DNA from: Defluviitaleaceae bacterium
GTDB taxonomy: Bacteria; Bacillota; Clostridia; Lachnospirales; WQUN01
Length of the DNA stretch: 12,235 bases
Direction: 5' to 3'
NCBI GenBank assembly: GCA_009782245.1
Contig: WRKK01000312.1
Location: forward strand, 1-12,235
Part shown: in pieces, positions 7,484 through 12,235 of the stretch
Numbering within the stretch: position 1 is the stretch's first letter
How the letters are laid out: each line of letters starts with the position of its first letter
Made by a program: the position numbers and the translations under genes
Notes under the pieces: generated by a model
What the model saw: only the letters and a program-made list of their open reading frames with translations
The model's database searches: none
Told to the model about the DNA's origin: nothing

Positions 7484-8419
7484 GAAAAAGCTATTTTAAG
7501 CGAAAAAACGGCAGTAAGTTTTTCTGACAAGTTCAGAAAATTTATTATGAACGAAACAACAGGCGCTGTCCTGTTTGCGATGCCGTTTTTATTGGGATTT
7601 TTACTGTTTACTATTGTACCTATGGGAATGTCGCTGTATTACTCTTTTACAGATTTTAACATATTGCGCGCCCCTACTTTTGTTGGGCTGGACAACTATG
7701 TGAGAATGCTGACGGACGAGCGGCTTTTTTCGTCAATGCGCGCAACTTTTTATTTTGCGTTTACCTCTGTGCCGTTGCGGCTGTTGGTGGCGTTGCTTGT
7801 GGCGTTAATGCTGCTAAAATCCACCAAAATGACGGGCGTTTACCGTGCAATGTATTATTTGCCGTCAATTTTGGGTGCATCGGTTGCGGTGGCTGTACTG
7901 TGGCGGCAGATGTTTTTTGTAACGGGAACGGTCAACCGCTTGCTTGATGTTATCGGCTTAAATCGGGATTTTGCCTGGTTGGGCGATACCCGCACAGCCA
8001 TTTGGACGTTGATTTTACTGGCGGCATGGCAATTTGGCTCGGCTATGCTGATATTTTTGTCATCGCTAAAGCAAATCCCAGAAACCTACTACGAGGCCGC
8101 CAGAATAGACGGCGCGGGCAAGTTGCGAATATTCTTCAAAATAACACTTCCGTTGCTAACGCCGACAATTTTCTTTAACCTGGTAATGCAGATGATAAAC
8201 GGATTTTTGGCGTTTACACAGGCTTTTTTGGTAACGCAAGGCGGCCCAGCCGATACTACTAATTTCTTTTCACTTTATATGTTCAATCACGCATTCGCTT
8301 GGGGCAACGCAGGTTACGCCGCCGCTCTCGCTTGGATGATGCTGATTATGCTTGGCACGTTCACGGGAATTTTATTCTTGACCAAACGTTTTTGGGTATA
8401 TGAGGGAGGTTTTTCTTGA
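7481..8419 (+). CDS. yesP: YesP-like ABC sugar transporter permease
   Basis: First membrane-spanning subunit of the importer (MalF/UgpA-like, CUT1 family), placed in the cytoplasmic membrane with the YesO-like receptor and the next permease. With the TTG start it has 312 residues. Hydrophobic segments lie near residues 28-50, 88-112, 122-145, 172-195, 226-250 and 280-302, giving about six membrane helices. The cytoplasmic EAA loop that docks the ATPase is clear: EAARIDGAGKLRIFFKITLP at residues 205-224. TTG is preferred over the ATG at 7442 (which would add 13 residues) because of the well-spaced AAAGGAG. Its TGA overlaps the first base of the next gene's ATG, so the two permeases are probably translationally coupled. 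No ATPase gene accompanies them; in Bacillus such importers share MsmX. Confidence 0.92.
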   Translation: MEKAILSEKTAVSFSDKFRKFIMNETTGAVLFAMPFLLGFLLFTIVPMGMSLYYSFTDFNILRAPTFVGLDNYVRMLTDERLFSSMRATFYFAFTSVPLRLLVALLVALMLLKSTKMTGVYRAMYYLPSILGASVAVAVLWRQMFFVTGTVNRLLDVIGLNRDFAWLGDTRTAIWTLILLAAWQFGSAMLIFLSSLKQIPETYYEAARIDGAGKLRIFFKITLPLLTPTIFFNLVMQMINGFLAFTQAFLVTQGGPADTTNFFSLYMFNHAFAWGNAGYAAALAWMMLIMLGTFTGILFLTKRFWVYEGGFS

Positions 8420-9318
8420 TGGGAGCGACAAAAACAATGGGAAAAGCGGGAAAAGCGGGGAAAATTGGAACGATAAGAACAATGAAAATATCTGAACTTA
8501 TCAAACACGCCGTTATCCTATTTTTCGCATTTATTATGATATATCCGCTAATTTGGATGCTTATGAGTGCGTTCAAGGAAAGCAGCACAATTTTTCCGAC
8601 GGCGGCATATTTAATCCCAGAAACGTGGGATTTTACTAACTTTGCGACAGGTTGGCAGGGCATTGGCGGACGGTTTACTTTTGCAACATTTTTCCGCAAC
8701 TCGTTTATGTATGCCTCTTTAGCCAGTATTGGTGCGGTATTTTCGTCGTCGCTTATCGCCTACAGTTTTTCGCGGGGAAAATATCGGGGCAAAAAAATAT
8801 TGTTTGCCCTAACAATGGCGACTTTACTGTTACCCGCACAAATTTTGATGGTGCCGCAATATTTGTGGTTTCATCAACTTGGCTGGATAGGCTCGTATTT
8901 GCCGCTTATTGTGCCAGCTTATTTTGGCGGTGCGTTCTTTATTTTCTTGATAACCAACTTTATGAACTCGATTCCAACGGAACTGGACGAGGCGGCGAAA
9001 ATTGACGGAGCGTCCTTTTATGGAATTTATGTTCGCATAATTTTGCCGTTGGCTGTGCCAGCCCTTATTACAAGCGGGTTGTTCTCATTCATATGGCGCT
9101 GGGACGATTTTATGGGCCCGCTGCTGTATGTGCAAGGTCAACAGCGGTTGTTCCCCGTAACTTTGGCACTACGCTTTTTCGCCGACCCCGCCGCCAGCAC
9201 CGATTGGGGCGCAATGTTCGCAATGAGCACACTTTCACTAGTGCCAGCCGTGGCAATTTTCATATTCTTCCAAAAATATTTGGTTGACGGAATTTCTACT
9301 ACGGGATTGAAAGGCTAA
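8419..9318 (+). CDS. yesQ: YesQ-like ABC sugar transporter permease
   Basis: Second membrane subunit (MalG/UgpE-like, CUT1 family) that pairs with the preceding permease. The product has 299 residues from ATG at 8419; YesQ has about 296. GGGAGG at 8404-8409 lies nine bases before this ATG, which shares one base with the upstream stop; TTG at 8416 is another option with shorter spacing. The N-terminus before the first helix is Gly/Lys-rich (GKAGKAGK) and encoded by a short GGGAAAAGC repeat, so a start at the ATG at 8482 (278 residues) cannot be excluded, though no good ribosome site precedes it. Hydrophobic segments begin near residue 31; the EAA loop EAAKIDGASFYGIYVRIILP spans 191-210, and the protein ends TTGLKG, typical of this subunit class. 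Confidence 0.92.
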   Translation: MGATKTMGKAGKAGKIGTIRTMKISELIKHAVILFFAFIMIYPLIWMLMSAFKESSTIFPTAAYLIPETWDFTNFATGWQGIGGRFTFATFFRNSFMYASLASIGAVFSSSLIAYSFSRGKYRGKKILFALTMATLLLPAQILMVPQYLWFHQLGWIGSYLPLIVPAYFGGAFFIFLITNFMNSIPTELDEAAKIDGASFYGIYVRIILPLAVPALITSGLFSFIWRWDDFMGPLLYVQGQQRLFPVTLALRFFADPAASTDWGAMFAMSTLSLVPAVAIFIFFQKYLVDGISTTGLKG

Positions 9319-9363
9319 AACTGCCAATCAGTAGTTGGAAAATTACATTTGTTAAAAGGGAAT

Positions 9364-9469
9364 GGGCAAACGGGCGACCGTTTGCCCCAACCAACGGGGG
9401 GCGTTGGTGTTAGGGGTTTCACCTGTCCGCCGACAGGTGGGCAACGGGCGACCGTCCTCGGTCGCCCGT
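9364..9469. repeat. Cluster of four GC-rich hairpins between yesQ-like and GH105 genes
   Basis: Four stem-loops sit side by side: 9364-9387 (perfect 10-bp stem GGGCAAACGG, loop GCGA); 9390-9408 (ACCAACG/CGTTGGT, loop of five G); 9420-9439 (CACCTGTC/GACAGGTG, loop CGCC); and 9444-9469 (perfect 11-bp stem ACGGGCGACCG, loop TCCT). None has a following T-tract, so they are not standard intrinsic terminators, although they may slow transcription or protect the transporter mRNA 3' end. The fourth hairpin recurs exactly at 12120-12145. The rest of the 9319-9554 spacer shows no gene and no convincing promoter. Confidence 0.8.
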
Positions 9470-9554
9470 CCGTCTAATCCCCAATGTTTCAATGAAAGTG
9501 TACGCAGGTGGGGCTGATTTGCATTAAACATAAACCAGAAAGGGCGTTATAAAA

Positions 9555-10607
9555 ATGCACGAAATTTTGTATATTGAAAAAGAAAAATTACTGCCGATAA
9601 TCGATGCGGTGGTTCGCAAGACAATGGAAATGGATTTGCTTTGGGATTGGCCTTGCGGAGTGGCTTATTACGGCGTTTGCGATGCAATAAAAGCCACCGA
9701 AAATGACGAATATTTTGAACTGCTGAAAAATCGGATAGACGAGTATATCGAGTTGGGCTTGCCGACTGCGTTCACGGTCAATATTTGTGCAATGGGGCAT
9801 TCTGTGCTTGCGTTGCACGAAAAAACGGGGGACGAAAAATATTTGGATATTTGCAACGAAAAAATCGCATATCTAAAAAAAGCCCCACGTTTCGGCGAAA
9901 GTGTGATACAGCATACCGTTTCGTCCAAAAATGACTTTCCCGAGCAAGCATGGGCAGATACGCTGTTTATGGCGGCTTTGTTTATGCTGAAAATGGGCGT
10001 AAAGTTAAAAGACGAAACGCTTATCAACGATGCACTAAATCAATATTATTGGCATATCGAGTTTTTGCAGGACAACAGTTGCGGCTTGTGGTATCACGGT
10101 TACAACAACATCGAAAAAAGCCACATGAGCGGCTTTTACTGGGGACGCGCGAACGCTTGGGCGGCGTATACATTAAGCCAAGTTGCCCGTGTTTTGCCCG
10201 AACCGTATTTGTACCCTAAATTTATGGATATTGCGGGCTCGATAAATGAGCATTTAACGGCGTTGAAAGCGCTACAAACTGAAAACGGCTTGTGGCGTAC
10301 AATTTTGGACGACCCCGAAAGTTACGAGGAAATTTCCGCCAGTTGCGGAATAGCGGCGGCGATGGCGGTGCGGGGCAATCCGTTGCACCGCAAATATGTA
10401 AAATTGGCACTATCGGGCATTTTGGCGAACATCTCCGAAAATGGCAGGGTGCAAAACGTTTCGGGCGGCACAGCTATAATGCGCGACAGGGACGGCTACA
10501 GAAACATCAGTCGCAAATGGACACAAGGCTGGGGGCAAGGGCTGGCTTTGGCGTTTTTGTCCGCTATATTCCAAGCGGAAAAGTTTAGCGGCGATGGTGC
10601 ATTGTAA
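9555..10607 (+). CDS. Unsaturated rhamnogalacturonyl hydrolase, family GH105 (YesR/YteR-like)
   Basis: Predicted cytoplasmic hydrolase that removes the 4,5-unsaturated galacturonate left by the lyase from the imported disaccharide or oligosaccharide, releasing an unstable unsaturated uronate and rhamnose. The 350-residue product has no signal peptide and the length of YesR/YteR (about 345-375). Repeating helical hairpins fit an alpha/alpha six-barrel. Motifs include WDWPCGVAYYG (30-40), EQAWADTLFM with the expected catalytic Asp135, LWYHGYN (His181), HMSGFYWGRANAWAA (190-204), YEEISASCGIAAAMA (257-271) and GWGQGLALAF (325-334). The ATG at 9555 follows a weak site (AGAAAGGG at 9537-9544, ten bases away). 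It lies downstream of a hairpin cluster and so may be expressed below the transporter genes. GH88 is related; the rhamnogalacturonan context favours GH105. YesR versus YteR cannot be decided. Confidence 0.9.
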   Translation: MHEILYIEKEKLLPIIDAVVRKTMEMDLLWDWPCGVAYYGVCDAIKATENDEYFELLKNRIDEYIELGLPTAFTVNICAMGHSVLALHEKTGDEKYLDICNEKIAYLKKAPRFGESVIQHTVSSKNDFPEQAWADTLFMAALFMLKMGVKLKDETLINDALNQYYWHIEFLQDNSCGLWYHGYNNIEKSHMSGFYWGRANAWAAYTLSQVARVLPEPYLYPKFMDIAGSINEHLTALKALQTENGLWRTILDDPESYEEISASCGIAAAMAVRGNPLHRKYVKLALSGILANISENGRVQNVSGGTAIMRDRDGYRNISRKWTQGWGQGLALAFLSAIFQAEKFSGDGAL

Positions 10608-10616
10608 AAAAATTTG

Positions 10617-10625
10617 TGCTATAAT
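10617..10625 (+). promoter_or_regulatory. Extended -10 promoter element upstream of rhaD
   Basis: TGCTATAAT is a perfect extended -10 (TGn plus TATAAT). It begins ten bases after the GH105 stop codon and 184 bases before the rhaD ATG. No good -35 lies at 17 bp, but extended -10 promoters often do without one. It would give rhaD and rhaM their own transcript with a leader of roughly 175 bases holding the hairpins at 10716-10780. A small inverted repeat, AAGTT/AACTT at 10684-10697, lies downstream of it. A chance match in A/T-rich DNA is possible. Confidence 0.45.
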
Positions 10626-10710
10626 TTATTTGTGGTGTCAGTCGGGTTTTTGGATTTACCGATTGGCACTACTAATGTGTTTGAAGTTAAACAACTTAAC
10701 AAAAAAATGC

Positions 10711-10780
10711 GGGGTCAAGGGGACGCGTTCCCTTGCGGGGTCCAGGGGCAGCGCCCTTGGCGGGTGTGGGCAGAGCCCAC
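10711..10780. repeat. GC-rich three-hairpin intergenic element
   Basis: Three stem-loops in a row: 10716-10735 (CAAGGGGA/TTCCCTTG, loop CGCG), 10742-10760 (CCAGGGGC/GCCCTTGG, loop AGC) and 10766-10780 (perfect GTGGGC/GCCCAC, loop AGA), then GGTTTTAATGTTTT. The GGGGTC...GGGGTCC...GGGCAGAGCCC pattern resembles GC-rich intergenic repeats I recall from Clostridia genomes. Being much richer in GC than its surroundings, it looks like an inserted repeat. It could end GH105 transcription through the last hairpin and T-rich tail, or be part of the rhaD leader. Confidence 0.7.
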
Positions 10781-10794
10781 GGTTTTAATGTTTT

Positions 10795-10801
10795 AAGGAG
10801 G
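10795..10801 (+). promoter_or_regulatory. Strong ribosome binding site of rhaD
   Basis: AAGGAGG at 10795-10801, seven bases before the ATG at 10809, is a near-perfect match to the 16S rRNA 3' end and fixes the rhaD start. It is the strongest ribosome binding site seen in the window. Confidence 0.85.
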
Positions 10802-10808
10802 AATTTTT

Positions 10809-11624
10809 ATGAACGTGTTAAACACAAAATTTGCAACTGAAATGGTAGGAACAATAGCCAATATGTACCGTTTAGGCTGGAACGAACGCAACGGCGGCAA
10901 TTTGACAACTTTGCTAACGCCGTCCGAGGTGGAGGAAGTTTTGTCGCCTAAGCAAGTTTTGCGGGAGATTCCGCTAAACTTTGATGCAAAACCGCTTGCC
11001 CAAAAATTTTTTATGGTAACGGGATCGGGCAAATATTTTAAGAATGTTGAAAATGCACCAACCGAAGTTTTGGGCGTTGTGCAGGTTAGCGAATGCGGCA
11101 AAAAGCTAAATTTATTGTGGGGCTTGGAAAACGGGGCAGTTCCGACCAGCGAACTTCCGTCCCATTTTATGAGCCATATCGTCCGCTTGCAACAAGACGA
11201 AAACCACCGCATAATTATGCACTGCCACCCCACAAACCTCATTGCAATGACATTTTCGCATAGCCTACAGGAAGAAGAAATTACCAAAACGCTGTGGGAA
11301 ATGTCAACGGAATGCTTGGTTGTCTTCCCCGAGGGCGTTTCTGTTGTGCCGTGGATTGTGCCAGGCACAAACGAAATCGGCAAAGCGACTTCCGCAAAAA
11401 TGGCGGCCGCACGGCTTGTTATTTGGCCGCACCACGGAATTTACGCCGCAGGTTGCAGCCTGGACGAGGCTTTTGGCTTAATCGAAACCGCCGAAAAAGC
11501 CGCAACGATATACACCGCCGTTTGCGCACAAGGCGGCAAAAAGCAAACTATCACTGACAGCGAATTAAACGATTTAGGAAAAGCGTTCGGCGTTGTGCCA
11601 CGGAAAGGAATTTTGAAAATATGA
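10809..11624 (+). CDS. rhaD: Rhamnulose-1-phosphate aldolase
   Basis: Zinc-dependent class II aldolase (EC 4.1.2.19) of the RhaD/FucA/AraD family; it splits L-rhamnulose-1-phosphate into dihydroxyacetone phosphate and L-lactaldehyde in the cytoplasm. The product has 271 residues against about 274 for Escherichia coli RhaD. Visible family features are WNERNGGNLT (24-33), the phosphate-binding region VTGSGKYF (70-77), Glu115 in SELPSH as the probable catalytic acid/base (Glu117 in E. coli), the zinc ligands His138 and His140 in HCHPTN and His209 in WPHHGIYAAG, and LDEAFGLIETAEKAA near the C-terminus. A strong AAGGAGG fixes the start. Its TGA overlaps the rhaM ATG by four bases (ATGA), so the pair is translationally coupled. 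Isomerase (rhaA) and kinase (rhaB) genes are not in the window. Confidence 0.95.
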   Translation: MNVLNTKFATEMVGTIANMYRLGWNERNGGNLTTLLTPSEVEEVLSPKQVLREIPLNFDAKPLAQKFFMVTGSGKYFKNVENAPTEVLGVVQVSECGKKLNLLWGLENGAVPTSELPSHFMSHIVRLQQDENHRIIMHCHPTNLIAMTFSHSLQEEEITKTLWEMSTECLVVFPEGVSVVPWIVPGTNEIGKATSAKMAAARLVIWPHHGIYAAGCSLDEAFGLIETAEKAATIYTAVCAQGGKKQTITDSELNDLGKAFGVVPRKGILKI

Positions 11625-11950
11625 AAAATATGACGAAAATACGCAAAGCTGGCGTGATGTTTGTGCATAAAAATAAATTTGACGAATACGAAAAACGCCA
11701 CAACGAACTGTGGCAAGAAATGAAAACCGCTATCCACGAGCATGGCGGCAGTAATTATTCCATATTTTTGGAAGAAGAAACGGGCAAGTTGTTTTCCTAC
11801 ATAGAACTGGAAAGCGAAGAAAAATGGGAACAATTAGCCCAAACCGATATTTGCAAAAAATGGTGGGCTTATATGCAGGATATTATGGAGACAAACTCCG
11901 ATAATAGCCCGATTTATCAGCCGTTGCGAGATGTTTTTTATTTGGGTTGA
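11621..11950 (+). CDS. rhaM: L-rhamnose mutarotase
   Basis: Interconverts alpha and beta anomers of L-rhamnose (EC 5.1.3.32), supplying the anomer used by rhamnose isomerase; cytoplasmic dimeric ferredoxin-like fold. The product has 109 residues against 104 for E. coli RhaM. Matching motifs are KAGVMFV, EYEKRHNELW (expected catalytic His27, nearby Tyr23), GGSNYSIFL, ELESEEKW, TDICKKWWAYM (Trp81-Trp82) and the C-terminal DNSPIYQPLRDVFYLG. The ATG at 11621 overlaps the rhaD stop. AAAGGA at 11604-11609 is eleven bases upstream, so this start is preferred to the ATG at 11630. It is the last recognisable gene here; downstream DNA is repetitive. Confidence 0.96.
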   Translation: MKNMTKIRKAGVMFVHKNKFDEYEKRHNELWQEMKTAIHEHGGSNYSIFLEEETGKLFSYIELESEEKWEQLAQTDICKKWWAYMQDIMETNSDNSPIYQPLRDVFYLG

Positions 11951-11960
11951 TTTGCTATAT

Positions 11961-12121
11961 ATTGGAACGAGACGAATATCGGAACGGGCAAACATCGGAA
12001 CGGGCAAACATCGGAACGGACGAACGTCGGAACGGGAAAACATCGGAACGGGCAAACATCGGAACGGGCAAACATCGGAACGGGCAAACATCGGAACGGG
12101 CAAACATCGGAACGGGAAAAC
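11961..12121. repeat. 16-bp tandem repeat array (nine copies plus one degenerate)
   Basis: The unit ATCGGAACGGGCAAAC repeats head to tail at 11978-12121. Six copies are identical (starting 11978, 11994, 12042, 12058, 12074, 12090); copies at 12010, 12026 and 12106 carry one to a few changes. A degenerate 17-bp copy lies at 11961-11977. It starts just after rhaM and runs into the hairpin at 12119-12146. The unit is not a multiple of three and no spacers separate copies, so it is neither coding nor CRISPR. Confidence 0.95.
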
Positions 12122-12146
12122 GGGCGACCGTCCTCGGTCGCCCGTT
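12119..12146. repeat. Perfect 12-bp-stem hairpin between two tandem arrays
   Basis: AACGGGCGACCG (12119-12130) and CGGTCGCCCGTT (12135-12146) form a perfect stem with loop TCCT. Bases 12119-12145 are identical to 9443-9469 in the earlier hairpin cluster, marking a dispersed repeat of this genome. It overlaps the end of the 16-bp array and the start of the 23-bp array. It is followed by TTATCCCC rather than a T-tract, so it is a poor intrinsic terminator, though it may still bound the rhaDM transcript. Confidence 0.9.
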
Positions 12147-12235
12147 TATCCCCAACCATTCCGCCCGTTTATCCCCAACCATTCCGCCCGTTTATCCCCA
12201 ACCATTCCGCCCGTTTATCCCCAACCATTCCGCCC
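12144..12235. repeat. 23-bp tandem repeat array (four copies, runs off window end)
   Basis: Four exact 23-bp copies start at 12144, 12167, 12190 and 12213; each begins GTTTATCCCCAACC and ends ATTCCGCCC. The fourth ends exactly at the last base, so the array probably continues. The first copy overlaps the right arm of the hairpin. The word ATCCCCAA also follows the matching hairpin at 9444-9469 (at 9477-9484), so this unit seems to derive from the same composite element. No gene is visible in it. Confidence 0.95.

Noticed and set aside
9493..9506. Catabolite-responsive-element-like sequence TGAAAGTGTACGCA
   Set aside because: It lacks the central CG and has about three mismatches to the cre consensus, so it is no better than chance.
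10594..10796. Two small + strand open frames between GH105 and rhaD
   Set aside because: They run through the three-hairpin repeat, overlap each other in different frames, have no ribosome binding sites, and resemble no known family.
11834..12182. Overlapping minus-strand open frames with a repeating FARSDVCPF-type product
   Set aside because: They are translations of the 16-bp tandem array. A 16-bp unit gives a 16-residue periodic peptide in every frame, and the unit is non-coding by layout and composition.
11978..12235. Possible CRISPR array
   Set aside because: Repeats are 16 and 23 bp, directly adjacent, with no unique spacers; no cas genes nearby.

Overview
The window looks like a polysaccharide-utilisation locus from an anaerobic Gram-positive bacterium, most likely an uncultured Clostridia-type member of the Bacillota. 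This rests on the copper-amine-oxidase-N-type domain in a secreted enzyme, strong AGGAGG-type ribosome binding sites, a TTG start, a lipoprotein solute-binding protein, and a transporter related to Bacillus YesOPQ. Species and habitat cannot be fixed from the sequence. All recognised genes lie on the + strand and serve one task: degrading the rhamnogalacturonan-I backbone of pectin and catabolising its rhamnose.

Layout. (1) Positions 2-5878 hold the 3' part (1958 codons) of a very large secreted modular family PL11 rhamnogalacturonan lyase; its start and signal peptide lie upstream of the window. (2) After a probable terminator and an A/T-rich regulatory region with a perfect 20-bp palindrome, 6147-9318 encodes a YesO/YesP/YesQ-type ABC importer: a lipoprotein binding protein and two permeases. 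No ATPase gene is present. (3) A cluster of four GC-rich hairpins (9364-9469) precedes a family GH105-type unsaturated rhamnogalacturonyl hydrolase (9555-10607). (4) A second spacer carries an extended -10 promoter candidate and a three-hairpin element, followed by the overlapping pair rhaD (rhamnulose-1-phosphate aldolase) and rhaM (L-rhamnose mutarotase). (5) From about 11961 to the window end there is a composite repeat island: nine 16-bp tandem copies, a 12-bp-stem hairpin, then four 23-bp tandem copies that run off the end.

How it works together (inference from known families). The extracellular lyase cuts rhamnogalacturonan into oligosaccharides with unsaturated galacturonate ends. The ABC system imports them. 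The cytoplasmic GH105 enzyme removes the unsaturated uronate and exposes rhamnose. RhaM interconverts rhamnose anomers and RhaD cleaves rhamnulose-1-phosphate to dihydroxyacetone phosphate and L-lactaldehyde. The linking steps (rhamnose isomerase, rhamnulokinase) and the transporter ATPase are absent and must be encoded elsewhere.

No wholly new enzymatic system is evident. The less ordinary material is the modular architecture of the lyase (a duplicated beta-rich accessory module and an unassigned module before the C-terminal domain) and the non-coding hairpin and tandem-repeat elements. Two of these repeat islands share an identical 27-nt core.
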